Assembly: GCF_016919445.1 (NCBI RefSeq)
Contig: NZ_CP070356.1
Coordinates: 5,397,502 to 5,461,501 of the forward strand
Reading direction: 5' to 3'
DNA: 64,000 bases
Origin: Pseudomonas sp. PDNC002
GTDB lineage: Bacteria; Pseudomonadota; Gammaproteobacteria; Pseudomonadales; Pseudomonadaceae
The notes below the pieces were generated by a model. The model worked only from the letters and a program-made list of their open reading frames with translations, was not told the DNA's origin and ran no database searches. Made by a program: the position numbers and the translations under genes. Within the stretch, counting starts at the first letter, position 1, and each line of letters opens with the position of its first letter. Below are positions 1-8,493 of the stretch, one piece after another.

Positions 1-955
1 CGTTCTTCGCGTTGATGTCCTTGCCGACGCGGGCCACCTTGAACACACCGTTGGAGTCCAGGTAATCGCTGCCTTGCAGGCCACCCACGTGGGCGGCGGA
101 CAGTTGCGGATAGAGGCTCTGGAACAGCGGGTTGGAGAGCGCACCGACGGTGGTGTAGGCCGTCTTGCCGCCATCGGCGAACAGGTCGGTCTCGGAGAAG
201 AAGGTGCCGACCGGATCGATGCGGGTCTCTTTCCAGTTCCACTGGTAGAAGGCGTCCATCGACAGGTTGTCGGTCAGGCCGATGTTGAAGCTCGCGGCTT
301 CCACCGGCATCAGCACTTCCTTCAGCTCCGAGCCCGGCAGGCGGAACTTGGCGGCATCCACCGGGTTGGTGGTGTTCACGCCACCGCGGTAGAAGATGCC
401 CTCGCCCCAGTTGAACACCTGGCGGCCCAGGCGCGCAGTCAGCGGGTGATCGGCCACGTCCCAGTTGCCGTAGACGTAGGCGTCGAGAATCTCGGCGCGG
501 TTGCCGGCGGCATCGCGGGTCTCGCTGGTGAAGCGGTCGCTGTTGGGATAGGTCTGGCTCGGCTGCGGCGGTTGGTTGTGATCGTAGTAGTCGTTGCGCT
601 TGTCCATGATCTGGGTGTCATAGAAAGCCGAGCCACGTACGAACAGACCGTAGTTCTTGTAGGTCGCTTCCAGGTCGGAAGTGATTTTGTACACCTCGGA
701 AACCAGGCCAGTGCTGAAGTTGCGGTTGCCGTCGTTGCCGTTGATGTCGTTGTTGTTCTTGTCCTGGCCCTGCACGCGCCACAGGGCGCCATAGGACACG
801 GTGCTATCCAGCGAGCCGGTGACCTCGTTGTCGAGGAAGCTGAACTCGACGGCAGCCGCGGGGACCGACATCAGCAGCGGCAGTACGCCGGCCAGGGCAA
901 AACCCGCGCGAGCAGGAGCAAAACGCAAGACGGGCTTGCGAACTGGGATTTCCAT
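1..955 (-). CDS. DUF1302 family protein, 3' end outside window
   Basis: The gene runs off the left edge, so only about 318 N-terminal residues are visible. It starts at ATG 955 (MEIPVRKPVL) behind a GGAG box nine bases upstream. A cleavable signal peptide is clear (hydrophobic run ending SVPAAAVEF). The mature part starts FSFLDNEVTGSLDSTVSYG and has alternating polar/aromatic strands (GRQVFNWGEG, NLSMDAFYQWNWKETR) typical of DUF1302, a family predicted to form outer-membrane beta-barrels and often paired with a DUF1329 gene in degradation clusters. The partner would lie off the window. Function is not established. A sigma-54 promoter lies about 175 bases upstream. The family call rests on sequence feel and is fairly secure; the role is unknown. 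Confidence 0.8.
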   Translation of the reverse strand, partial: MEIPVRKPVLRFAPARAGFALAGVLPLLMSVPAAAVEFSFLDNEVTGSLDSTVSYGALWRVQGQDKNNNDINGNDGNRNFSTGLVSEVYKITSDLEATYKNYGLFVRGSAFYDTQIMDKRNDYYDHNQPPQPSQTYPNSDRFTSETRDAAGNRAEILDAYVYGNWDVADHPLTARLGRQVFNWGEGIFYRGGVNTTNPVDAAKFRLPGSELKEVLMPVEAASFNIGLTDNLSMDAFYQWNWKETRIDPVGTFFSETDLFADGGKTAYTTVGALSNPLFQSLYPQLSAAHVGGLQGSDYLDSNGVFKVARVGKDINAKN

Positions 956-1088
956 TAGGACTCACTCCATGGACTGATCATTCTTTAGCGGCGTCGCCAG
1001 TGCTAGCGGTACGCCTTGTCAGCCGTTATTCCACGGCCTTGTTGTCGTCGATCTGAAGGAAACTCCCCCAAAGGTGCTCGACACGCCT

Positions 1089-1106
1089 CCCGTCCCAATG
1101 GACGGG
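1089..1106 (-). promoter_or_regulatory. Hairpin in the DUF1302 gene leader
   Basis: Perfect seven-base arms (CCCGTCC and GGACGGG) with a four-base loop lie inside the predicted untranslated leader, between the sigma-54 promoter and the start codon. The role is unknown; it could stabilise the leader or help control translation. Confidence 0.4.
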
Positions 1107-1129
1107 CAAAGGCTAAGCGGGATCGGCCG

Positions 1130-1147
1130 GTGCAACCCCAGTGCCAA
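1130..1147 (-). promoter_or_regulatory. Sigma-54 (-24/-12) promoter for the DUF1302 gene
   Basis: On the minus strand the sequence reads TTGGCACTGGGGTTGCACC. The GG and GC elements are separated by exactly ten bases, as required for RpoN, and the match to TGGCAC-N5-TTGCA is full. Transcription would start near 1119 and leave a leader of about 165 bases before ATG 955. It lies in a 486-base gap (956-1441) that has no convincing gene. Confidence 0.75.
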
Positions 1148-1234
1148 GTTGGTCAACTAGTCAGATTTCACTTACAAAAAACAAACAACTTTCCCGCTAC
1201 TTTTTGTGACTGGTCATTCACTGATCAAATCCTG

Positions 1235-1279
1235 GGACCGATTGCGCCATTCGCCATTCCTCATGGCGCAATCGGCCCC
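1235..1279. promoter_or_regulatory. Long palindrome, candidate enhancer-binding-protein site
   Basis: Arms CCGATTGCGCCAT (1238-1250) and ATGGCGCAATCGG (1263-1275) are perfect inverted repeats around a 12-base spacer. They extend outward as GGG/CCC with one mismatch. The palindrome lies about 100 bases upstream of the sigma-54 promoter, the usual distance for an activator of RpoN-dependent transcription. The activator gene is not in the window. Confidence 0.55.
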
Positions 1280-1362
1280 TGAAGGCGCGACACAGACGCA
1301 TCCGTCGGGGTTTCGCCATAGCGCAAAGCGATAAGGAAATGATCGATCAATTTCGATAGGTA

Positions 1363-1402
1363 ACAAAAAGGTGTTACCAACCAAAGTTGGTAACACCTTT
1401 TC
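1363..1402 (-). terminator. Rho-independent terminator after pepN
   Basis: A near-perfect 15-base stem (AAAAGGTGTTACCAA with its complement, six-base loop) is followed on the minus strand by a T run. It lies 40 bases past the pepN stop. The stem is A/T-flanked on both sides, so it might also work in the other direction. Confidence 0.8.
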
Positions 1403-1441
1403 GATAACCCAATGCGCCCGGAGAAGGGCGCGGCGGGAAAC

Positions 1442-4114
1442 TCAGGCGAGGCTTTTGCTGACCACTTCGTAAACGTCGCTGGACAGTTCGCCAGACGCGA
1501 GAATACGTTCCAGCTCGGCCTTCATCAGCGCCTGGCGCGCCGGTGCGTATTTGCGCCAGCGGGTCAGCGGCGTCAGCAGGCGCGAGGCGATCTGCGGATT
1601 GAGCGCATTGAGGGTGATGATCTGGTCGGCGAGGAAGCGGTAACCCGCGCCGTCCGCACGGTGGAAGTTCACCGCGTTCTGGTTGGCGAAGGCACCAATC
1701 AACGCACGAATCTTGTTCGGGTTCTTCAGGGTGAAGGCCGAATGATTCATCAGCGCCTGTACGCGCTCCAGCCCGCCCGGCAGGGTGCAGCCGGCCTGGA
1801 CGCTGAACCACTGGTCCATCACCAGCGGGTCATCCTTGAAGTAGTCGGCGAACATCGCCAGCGCCTCTGCCTTCTCACTCTCGAACGAAGAGTTGACCAG
1901 CACCGCCAGCGCGGTCAGGCGCTCGGTCATGTTGTCGCAATCCTTGTACTGCTCCTGGCAGGCGGCGAGCACTTCGGCCTTGCCACTCTGGATAAGGTAG
2001 GACAGCGCGATGTTCTGCAGACTGCGACGGGCGATGTGCGAGGCTTCGGCGACATAGGCGGTCTCGCGCGACTGCTTGCGGTTGGCCTGGTAACGCTCCC
2101 ACAGCTGCTCGTGCAGCGCCGCGCCGATCTGCTGGCGGGCGAACTCGCGGGCCGCGTGAATGGCCTCGACGTCGGCCACGTCGCTGATCTCGGTGAGGTA
2201 CGCCTCGCTGGGCAGCGAGAGCATCTCGGCAACCATGGCCTGGTCGAGACCGGTATCCAGCAACAGCGTACGGAAGGCAACGATCAGACGCTGGTCGAGT
2301 ACCAGCTTCTCGCCCCGCTGGTGCTGGCCGATCAGTTCCTGCAGGACCTGCACGGACAACTGCTGACCGGCTTCCCAGCGATTGAAACCGTCCTCATCAA
2401 ACTGCATGAGGAACATCAACTGGTCGCGGTCGTAGGGGAAGCTCAGCTTCACCGGCGCGGAGAGTCCGCGCAGCAGCGACGGCAACGGCTTCTCGGCGAG
2501 GCCGACGAAGGTGAAGGATTGCTCGGCCTCGGTGACCTGCAGTACGCGGTCGCTACCATGGGCGTGCTCTTCGCCCTTGAGGCGCAGCGACAGAGCGTTG
2601 CCAAGCTTGTCAATCAGGCCCATCTGCACCGGGATGACGAAGGGCAGCTTCTCGCTCTGCCCCGGCGTCGCCGGGCAGCTCTGGCGGAAGGTCAGGGTGT
2701 AGCTCTGCGCGGCGGCGTCATAGCTCTCCTCCACCGCCAGGCGCGGAGTACCGGACTGGCTGTACCAGCGCTTGAACTGGGTGAGGTCGACGCCGTTGGC
2801 ATCTTCCATGGCCTTGACGAAATCGTCGCAGGTCACGGCCTGACCGTCATGGCGTTCGAAGTACAGGTCGGTGCCCTTGCGGAAGCCGTCGGCGCCCAGC
2901 AGGGTGTGGATCATGCGTACCACTTCCGAACCCTTCTCGTAGACGGTCAGGGTGTAGAAGTTGGAAATCTCGATGAAGGAATCCGGGCGCACCGGGTGCG
3001 CCATCGGGCCGGCGTCCTCGGCGAACTGATTGGTGCGCAGGAAGGCCACGTCCTCGACGCGCTTGACGGTGCGCGAGTTCATGTCGGCGGAGAACTCGCT
3101 GTCGCGGAACACGGTGAAGCCTTCCTTGAGCGACAGCTGGAACCAGTCGCGGCAGGTCACGCGGTTGCCCGACCAGTTGTGGAAGTATTCGTGGGCGACC
3201 ACGCCTTCGACCCGTTGGTGCGCAGCGTCGGTGGCGGTCTCGGCCTTCGCCAGCACGCAGCTGGAGTTGAAGATGTTGAGGCCCTTGTTCTCCATGGCGC
3301 CCATGTTGAAGTCGTTGACCGCGACGATCATGAAGATGTCCAGGTCGTACTCGCGGCCGTAGACCTTCTCGTCCCAGCGCATCGAGTTCTTCAGGCTGTC
3401 CATGGCGTGCTGGACCTTGTCGATGTTCTCCGGCTCGACATAGATGCGCAGCGCGACTTCGCGCTCGCTCATGGTGGTGAAGCTGTCTTCCACCGCCCAG
3501 AGGTCACCGGCGACCAGGGCGAACAGGTAGGCCGGCTTCTTGAACGGGTCCTGCCAGGTCGCCCAGTGGCGACCGCCCTCTTCCGAGCCACTGGCCACCG
3601 GGTTGCCGTTGGACAGGAGCACCGGGTACTTGTGCTGCTCGGCGGAGAGCGTGGTGGTGAAGCTGCTCATCACGTCCGGGCGGTCGAGGTAGTAGGTGAT
3701 CTTGCGGAAGCCTTCAGCCTCGCACTGGGTGCAGAACATCTTGCCGGACTTGTACAGGCCTTCCAGCGCGGTGTTGCTTTCCGGGTGGATGCGCACGGTG
3801 CTGTCGACGGTAAAGGTCGTGGCGGTCGGCTGCAGGGTCAGGTGGTTCTCGTCGACCTGGTAGTCGCCAGCTTCCAGGGCGCGGTCATCCAGCGCGACGG
3901 AAAGCAGCTCCAGCTGCTGGCCGTCGAGCACCAGGGGCGGCAGGCCGTCGCCCGGAGCGCCGGCCGCACGATCCGGGTTGCGGCGCATCACCAGCTGGGC
4001 GTGGACCAGGGTGTGGTCCTCGTACAGCTCGAAGGTCAGGTTGGTCTCGTCGATCAGGTACTCGGGCGCCTGATAATCCTTGAGGTAGATGACTTTCGGT
4101 TGCTCGGTACGCAT
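1442..4114 (-). CDS. pepN: Aminopeptidase N (M1 zinc metallopeptidase)
   Basis: An 890-residue M1-family aminopeptidase that removes N-terminal residues from peptides in the cytoplasm. The exopeptidase motif GAMENKGLNIF and the zinc site HEYFHNWSGNR (HExxH with the distal Glu about 18 residues on) are intact. The N-terminus MRTEQPKVIYLKDY and overall length match the E. coli/Pseudomonas PepN type, which has an extra C-terminal helical domain. It is separated from the upstream DUF2797 gene by about 150 bases that contain two inverted repeats, and is followed by a strong terminator, so it is probably its own transcription unit or the last gene of one. Confident call. Confidence 0.97.
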   Translation of the reverse strand: MRTEQPKVIYLKDYQAPEYLIDETNLTFELYEDHTLVHAQLVMRRNPDRAAGAPGDGLPPLVLDGQQLELLSVALDDRALEAGDYQVDENHLTLQPTATTFTVDSTVRIHPESNTALEGLYKSGKMFCTQCEAEGFRKITYYLDRPDVMSSFTTTLSAEQHKYPVLLSNGNPVASGSEEGGRHWATWQDPFKKPAYLFALVAGDLWAVEDSFTTMSEREVALRIYVEPENIDKVQHAMDSLKNSMRWDEKVYGREYDLDIFMIVAVNDFNMGAMENKGLNIFNSSCVLAKAETATDAAHQRVEGVVAHEYFHNWSGNRVTCRDWFQLSLKEGFTVFRDSEFSADMNSRTVKRVEDVAFLRTNQFAEDAGPMAHPVRPDSFIEISNFYTLTVYEKGSEVVRMIHTLLGADGFRKGTDLYFERHDGQAVTCDDFVKAMEDANGVDLTQFKRWYSQSGTPRLAVEESYDAAAQSYTLTFRQSCPATPGQSEKLPFVIPVQMGLIDKLGNALSLRLKGEEHAHGSDRVLQVTEAEQSFTFVGLAEKPLPSLLRGLSAPVKLSFPYDRDQLMFLMQFDEDGFNRWEAGQQLSVQVLQELIGQHQRGEKLVLDQRLIVAFRTLLLDTGLDQAMVAEMLSLPSEAYLTEISDVADVEAIHAAREFARQQIGAALHEQLWERYQANRKQSRETAYVAEASHIARRSLQNIALSYLIQSGKAEVLAACQEQYKDCDNMTERLTALAVLVNSSFESEKAEALAMFADYFKDDPLVMDQWFSVQAGCTLPGGLERVQALMNHSAFTLKNPNKIRALIGAFANQNAVNFHRADGAGYRFLADQIITLNALNPQIASRLLTPLTRWRKYAPARQALMKAELERILASGELSSDVYEVVSKSLA

Positions 4115-4175
4115 GGCTTTTGGCCCCTTGGCAGGCGGCCGGCGCGGTGGGCCGGCCGGAGGAATCTGGTACTGA

Positions 4176-4231
4176 CTCTAGCGAGCTAGAGCGAAGCGGG
4201 CGAGTCGCGCGCGCATCTATCCCTAGATGCG
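4176..4231. repeat. Two perfect inverted repeats upstream of pepN
   Basis: CTCTAGC-GA-GCTAGAG (4176-4191) and CGCATCTA-TCCC-TAGATGCG (4212-4231) lie in the 149-base gap between the DUF2797 stop and the pepN start. No T run follows either, so they are not classic terminators. They could be an operator, a processing site or weak terminators. Confidence 0.45.
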
Positions 4232-4263
4232 TGCCGCGAGCCGGAAATTCAATGCAGATGCGA

Positions 4264-5091
4264 TCAGGCGCTGATCGCCAGCTGGTACGCGGTGTATTTG
4301 CGCACGTTGATCACGCCGGTATCGAAGATCAGGTACTGGCCCTTGATACCCTGCAGGGTACCCTCGACCACCGGCGTCTTGTCCAGATCGAAGCTGGTGA
4401 TCTTGGCGAGGTACGCCTCCACCGGGTAGCTGATCTCGATGGGGTCCATGCCGACCACCGGCTGGATCGCCTGCAGGCCGAAGCGCTGCTGCAAGCCGAC
4501 GATCCCCTCGGCACAGGCGTCGAAGATCTGCTCGCGGATAGCCACCAGATCCAGTGGCTCGGCCTCGCCCTTGAGCAGCGCGCGCCAGTTGGTGCGGTCG
4601 GTGACCTGCGTGCGCAGCAGGTCCTCGACGAAGCCGGACTGCTGGCGGGTCGCGACGCGCATGATCGGCAACGCCTGGCGCGCGCCCTGGTCGATCCAGC
4701 GGGTCGGCACCTGGCTGGCGCGGGTGATGCCCACCTTCACGCCCGAGGAGTTGGCCAGGTAGACCACGTGATCGGTCATGCAGAAACGCTCGCCCCACTC
4801 CGGATCACGGCAGGAGCCGTCCTCGAAGTGGCACTTCTCCGGGCTCATGATGCAGCTGTCGCATTGCGCCAGCTTGGTGAAGCACGGGTAGCAGTAGCCC
4901 TGGGCGAAGCTCTTCTTGGTCTTGCGCCCGCAGTGGCTGCAGAAGATTTCGCCCAGGTACTCCAGGCGCACCGTCTTGCCGATCAGCGGGTTTACCGGGA
5001 CCTGCGCCTCGCCGAGGCGGAAGGCGTACTGCACGGGGCTTTCCAGGCGCGCCGACATCTTGTCCAGGGCGCCGCGTCCAATCTCTTGCAT
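4264..5091 (-). CDS. DUF2797 domain protein
   Basis: A 275-residue cytoplasmic protein of the DUF2797 family. It has a cysteine cluster near the N-terminus (CSHCGRKTKKSF, CYPCFTKLAQCDSC) that looks like a zinc site, followed by a conserved segment containing HVVYLANSSGVKVGIT, which resembles the GIY-YIG-like core described for this family. The start ATG 5091 shares one base with the stop of the YeaC gene (TGATG), so the two are probably translated together. An in-frame extension further upstream exists but overlaps the whole YeaC gene and is not family-like. The biochemical role is unknown. Confidence 0.85.
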   Translation of the reverse strand: MQEIGRGALDKMSARLESPVQYAFRLGEAQVPVNPLIGKTVRLEYLGEIFCSHCGRKTKKSFAQGYCYPCFTKLAQCDSCIMSPEKCHFEDGSCRDPEWGERFCMTDHVVYLANSSGVKVGITRASQVPTRWIDQGARQALPIMRVATRQQSGFVEDLLRTQVTDRTNWRALLKGEAEPLDLVAIREQIFDACAEGIVGLQQRFGLQAIQPVVGMDPIEISYPVEAYLAKITSFDLDKTPVVEGTLQGIKGQYLIFDTGVINVRKYTAYQLAISA

Positions 5092-5351
5092 CAGTGCAGG
5101 GAGTTGGAGGAAAAGATCATGTTCGGGATCGGCTCGGCGTGGGAGGCGCATTCCTGCGGGCCCATGTAGCCGGTACGCTGGTCCTCGGGGAGGTTGTCGA
5201 TCTCCCAGGCGATCATGGCCTGCAGCGACAGCTCCTTCTGCTCCTGGGACAGCTTGCGGCCGTCCGGCCACTTGCCGATTTCCACGGCCAGCTTGAGGCT
5301 CTCGTAGATTTCGGGGGTGATGTTCTGGATCATTTCGGCGAAGGACGACAT
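5091..5351 (-). CDS. YeaC family protein (DUF1315)
   Basis: An 86-residue protein, MSSFAEMIQNITPEIYES onward, matching the short DUF1315/YeaC family of gamma-proteobacteria, whose function is not known. It has no signal peptide or membrane segment. The start at 5351 is chosen over an upstream in-frame ATG because it begins with the family's conserved N-terminus. It overlaps the downstream DUF2797 gene by one base. Confidence 0.88.
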   Translation of the reverse strand: MSSFAEMIQNITPEIYESLKLAVEIGKWPDGRKLSQEQKELSLQAMIAWEIDNLPEDQRTGYMGPQECASHAEPIPNMIFSSNSLH

Positions 5352-5489
5352 GGGCCGGCTCCTGCTGGGGAAAAACGAAGCGGGCATTCTACCGGGCCGG
5401 AGCCTTCGGCGCACGAACGATGGTCAATCGGTTGCGTCGATCCCCCAGTGCCCAGTGCAATCCCGGCAGTAGCGCAGCCGGGGTGCATT

Positions 5490-5636
5490 TGTAGGAGCGG
5501 ACCTTGTCCGCGAATCCCCGCCATCACTCTGGCCTTGCAGGATCAACGCGCGGTGGCGTGGGCACCAAGGGAGGGAATCTCCCAGGCCCCCCGCAGTCCG
5601 CCACAGTGGATTTCGCGGACAAGGTCCGCTCCTACG
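5490..5636. repeat. Paired REP elements (REPIN-like)
   Basis: GTAGGAGCGGACCTTGTCCG at 5491-5510 and its inverted copy at 5611-5635 face each other across about 95 bases. This is the common Pseudomonas REP family. The pair fills most of the 299-base gap between the YeaC gene and the rhomboid gene stop; nothing else is recognised there. Confidence 0.9.
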
Positions 5637-5650
5637 GCGGGGCGAATCGG

Positions 5651-6517
5651 CTAGCGCGCAGTTCGCCGTGCCAGCAACCCGACGATCAGGCCACTCAGGC
5701 AACCCGCCACCAGCCCGCCCACATGCGCGCCGTTGGCGATGGAGCCGAAGCCGAGCAGGTCGATCACGCCCGAGAGGCACACCAGCAGCCAGATCAGCAT
5801 CATCGCCACCACGCCTTTGGGCAGCTGATAGGCCGGCGTCGGCGCCATGCGCTGGAAGATCCAGCAATGGCCGAGCAACCCGTAAAGCACGCCGGACAAC
5901 CCGCCGAACAGGCTCGGCCCGCTGACGCCGTACTGCACGACGTTGGAGACCAAGCCGAAGCCCAGGCTCAGGCCCAGCAGCATCCAGGGCCCCTGGCGGT
6001 ACTCGATGCGCCGACCCAGTTCCCAGTACCACATGGCGTTCATCGCCAGGTGCAGCCAGCCGAAATGGATCAGCATGGGGCTGAACAGCCGCCACCACTG
6101 CCCCTCTGCCAAGGCAGAGGACAGCGGATAGAACGCCACGCGGTCCGCACCGACCAGGCGGAAGTCCTGGAAGGTGAACCAGCGCAGCGTTTCCGGCGAC
6201 GTCCCCAACAGCGTCACGGCGGCCACCACGAAGGTCACCAGCAGCACGGCCGCGGTCATCCGGCTCAGCTTCAGTTGCTGCACGAAACTCGGCCCACGGC
6301 GCTGCGGCTCGGCCTGCACGGTGAACTCGGGATCGCCCTGCGGATACCGTTCATAGAGATGGCGCACCTGCTCGGCCAATTGCGCATTGGGCACCCAGAG
6401 CACCTGCTCGCCGGACTCCTCGCTGACCCGGAACGGCACGTTCAACCGGCGCAGCAGGCCGACGAACGCACCCAGGTCGACCGCCGACGGCAGCCGCATC
6501 GCTTCGATAGCGCTCAC
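5651..6517 (-). CDS. Rhomboid family intramembrane serine protease
   Basis: A 288-residue inner-membrane protein. An N-terminal cytosolic domain of about 90 residues (LRRLNVPFRVSEESGEQVLW) precedes six membrane helices. Catalytic features are present: HLAMNAMWYWELG, the serine motif GGLSGVLYG, and GAHVGGL carrying the partner histidine. The start is taken as GTG 6517, which overlaps the stop of the upstream phosphoesterase gene as GTGA; an ATG 33 bases upstream would overlap that gene more and has no better ribosome site. Substrate is unknown. Confidence 0.9.
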   Translation of the reverse strand: MSAIEAMRLPSAVDLGAFVGLLRRLNVPFRVSEESGEQVLWVPNAQLAEQVRHLYERYPQGDPEFTVQAEPQRRGPSFVQQLKLSRMTAAVLLVTFVVAAVTLLGTSPETLRWFTFQDFRLVGADRVAFYPLSSALAEGQWWRLFSPMLIHFGWLHLAMNAMWYWELGRRIEYRQGPWMLLGLSLGFGLVSNVVQYGVSGPSLFGGLSGVLYGLLGHCWIFQRMAPTPAYQLPKGVVAMMLIWLLVCLSGVIDLLGFGSIANGAHVGGLVAGCLSGLIVGLLARRTAR

Positions 6518-7494
6518 TCTTCGCCCCCCGGACGCTTTACATCCACCCACACGAACTTGTTGCGGTCCAGCCGCGTTTCATCGTCCAGCCGATAGGCCGC
6601 CAGCTTGCCGTACATCACCGCGCTGTAGTCCAGGCAGGCGAGGTTCGGACGGATCGGCGCCGGCGTACCCCGCCGCCAGTAGTGCCCGACGAACAGCAGC
6701 GGTTCATCGGCGCCATAGGTCAGCAAGCGGGACTTCTGCTCTTCGCTCAGGCGTTCGCTGGCCACCTCGTCGGGCAGCGCGTCGGGCTGGAAGACGATGT
6801 CGCCGTAGGTCTCCGGCGCACGGTCCTCTTCCCAGAACTTGGTGCGGAAAGCCGAGCGGGTGAAGCCGTCGCTGCCGGTCAGGGTCATGCCGTTGGGCAG
6901 GCGCATGTCGGTACCGCGCAGCAGCCGATCACAGGCCTGCTGGGCAAAACTGCCGGGCTCGGCGGAGGCCTTGAGGAAGGCTTCGTCGATGCGCCCGTCG
7001 GAGAACTGCCGGCGCAACGCCTCGATCACGTCGTGATCCCAGCAGGCGTGGACCATGCGGAAACGCGCGGCATCGAGGAACAGCGGCATCTTCTGGAACC
7101 AGCCAAGGAAGTCGCGCCAGTCCGCGGGATGGCCTTCGAACTGATCCAGGGTTTCCTTGATCAGCCGGGCATGGCGCGGCGTGTGATCACGCACATACTG
7201 CCGGCCGCTGCCGGGCGCCGCCGGGGTGGACCAGCCGAGCGCGTTGAATTCGTGGTTGCCCATGATGCACAGCGCCTCGCCAGCGGCGACCATGTCGTGC
7301 ACCCGGTGCAGGGCTTCGCGGATGCGCGGGCCGCGATCGATGATGTCACCCAGGAACAGCGCCTGGCGCCGCGCATGGCGCCACACGCCACCCTGCAGGC
7401 GATAGCCGAGGCGCTCCAGAAGGTGATCGAGGGTGTGCGCGCAGCCGTGGATATCGCCGATCAGGTCGTAGCCGCGTGACGGGTCGAGTTCCAT
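6514..7494 (-). CDS. Calcineurin-like metallophosphoesterase
   Basis: A 326-residue cytoplasmic protein with the full metallophosphoesterase signature: GDIHGC near residue 13, GDIIDRGP, GNHEF, and a later GHYWRRG histidine. This is the PPP/ApaH-like subgroup with a di-metal centre; substrate (dinucleotide, phosphoprotein or other) cannot be told. The start is ATG 7494, whose A is the last base of the nadK stop (TGATG), so translation is probably coupled to nadK. A GTG one codon earlier is also possible. Confidence 0.9.
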   Translation of the reverse strand: MELDPSRGYDLIGDIHGCAHTLDHLLERLGYRLQGGVWRHARRQALFLGDIIDRGPRIREALHRVHDMVAAGEALCIMGNHEFNALGWSTPAAPGSGRQYVRDHTPRHARLIKETLDQFEGHPADWRDFLGWFQKMPLFLDAARFRMVHACWDHDVIEALRRQFSDGRIDEAFLKASAEPGSFAQQACDRLLRGTDMRLPNGMTLTGSDGFTRSAFRTKFWEEDRAPETYGDIVFQPDALPDEVASERLSEEQKSRLLTYGADEPLLFVGHYWRRGTPAPIRPNLACLDYSAVMYGKLAAYRLDDETRLDRNKFVWVDVKRPGGEE

Positions 7495-8381
7495 CACTCA
7501 CTGCTCCCGAGGCGGCTGCCCCAGCCCAGCTTGGTCCGGCAGACCTCGTAGTAGTTGTGGTCGATGGGATGGATCAGGCGCAGCTTCTGCGGCTTCTTGC
7601 TCACCGTGACGGTGTCGCCCGGCGCGCAGGTGAAGTGGTTCTGGCCGTCGCAGGACACCTGCGGGTAGATCTGCATGTTCGGCGAGACGACGATCTTCAG
7701 CTCACTGTTGCCGTCCACCACGATGGGTCGGCTGGACAGCATGTGCGGGTACATCGGCACCACGACGATGGCATCCAGCTTGGGATGCATGATCGGGCCG
7801 CCAGCGGACAGCGCGTAGGCGGTGGAACCGGTCGGCGTGGCGACGATCAGGCCGTCGGCCTTCTGGCTGCAGACGAACTGGCCGTCGATGTACAGCTCGA
7901 ATTCGATCATCCGCGTCGACTTGCCGGGGTGCAGCACCACATCGTTCAGCGCGTCACCCTGGCCGATGGATTCGCCGTGGCGGCGCACCTGGGCATCGAG
8001 CAGGAAGCGGCTCTCGACGATGTACTGGCCGCCGAGCACTTCGGCGACCTTGGTTTCCAGCTCGTCGGGGCGGATGTCGGTGAGGAATCCCAGGCTGCCC
8101 CGGTTGATCCCCAGCACCGGCACCTTGTGCCGCGCCAGGGCGCGTGCGGCGCCGAGCATGCTGCCGTCGCCGCCGACCACGATCACCAGGTCGCAGATCT
8201 CGCCCATGATCTTCCGTGAGCAGGTCTGCAGGCCGTGGCCCGGCAGGACCTCGGCGATGGTGTCCTCGAGGATCACGTGCAGGTGGCGCTCGGTGAGGAA
8301 TTTCTTCAGCCGACGGATGGTTTCCAGGACCTGGGTGCTGCCCAGGCGGCCAATGATGCCGATATTGCGAAAGGGTTCCAT
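7494..8381 (-). CDS. nadK: NAD kinase
   Basis: A 295-residue ATP-NAD kinase making NADP from NAD. The nucleotide-binding GGDGSML motif, the GINRGSLGFLTD segment, the ND pair in ALNDVVLH and the glycine-rich TPTGSTAYALSAGG motif are all present. The start MEPFRNIGIIGR gives the usual family length. The gene heads a chain with the phosphoesterase and rhomboid genes (overlapping stops and starts), and is divergent from the DUF1853 gene; the promoter should lie in 8382-8493. Confidence 0.97.
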   Translation of the reverse strand: MEPFRNIGIIGRLGSTQVLETIRRLKKFLTERHLHVILEDTIAEVLPGHGLQTCSRKIMGEICDLVIVVGGDGSMLGAARALARHKVPVLGINRGSLGFLTDIRPDELETKVAEVLGGQYIVESRFLLDAQVRRHGESIGQGDALNDVVLHPGKSTRMIEFELYIDGQFVCSQKADGLIVATPTGSTAYALSAGGPIMHPKLDAIVVVPMYPHMLSSRPIVVDGNSELKIVVSPNMQIYPQVSCDGQNHFTCAPGDTVTVSKKPQKLRLIHPIDHNYYEVCRTKLGWGSRLGSSE

Positions 8382-8493
8382 GGGACTCCGGACGGCGTTG
8401 CGGTGCGGGAATGTCGGAATTATGGGCGAAAGGCGGAAGCAGCGGCAAACCGCAGCGCATCCCGCACCTGGGTGCACCGGCTAGGCTAGAGGG

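Noticed and set aside
1016..1282. 88-codon plus-strand frame in the 956-1441 gap
   Set aside because: No ribosome site, unlike any family, and it covers the sigma-54 promoter and palindrome.
1412..4189. Open frame of over 900 codons on the plus strand opposite pepN
   Set aside because: Composition is Gly/Ala/Val/His/Arg-rich with no domain; it is the GC-rich shadow of pepN, whose catalytic motifs are intact.
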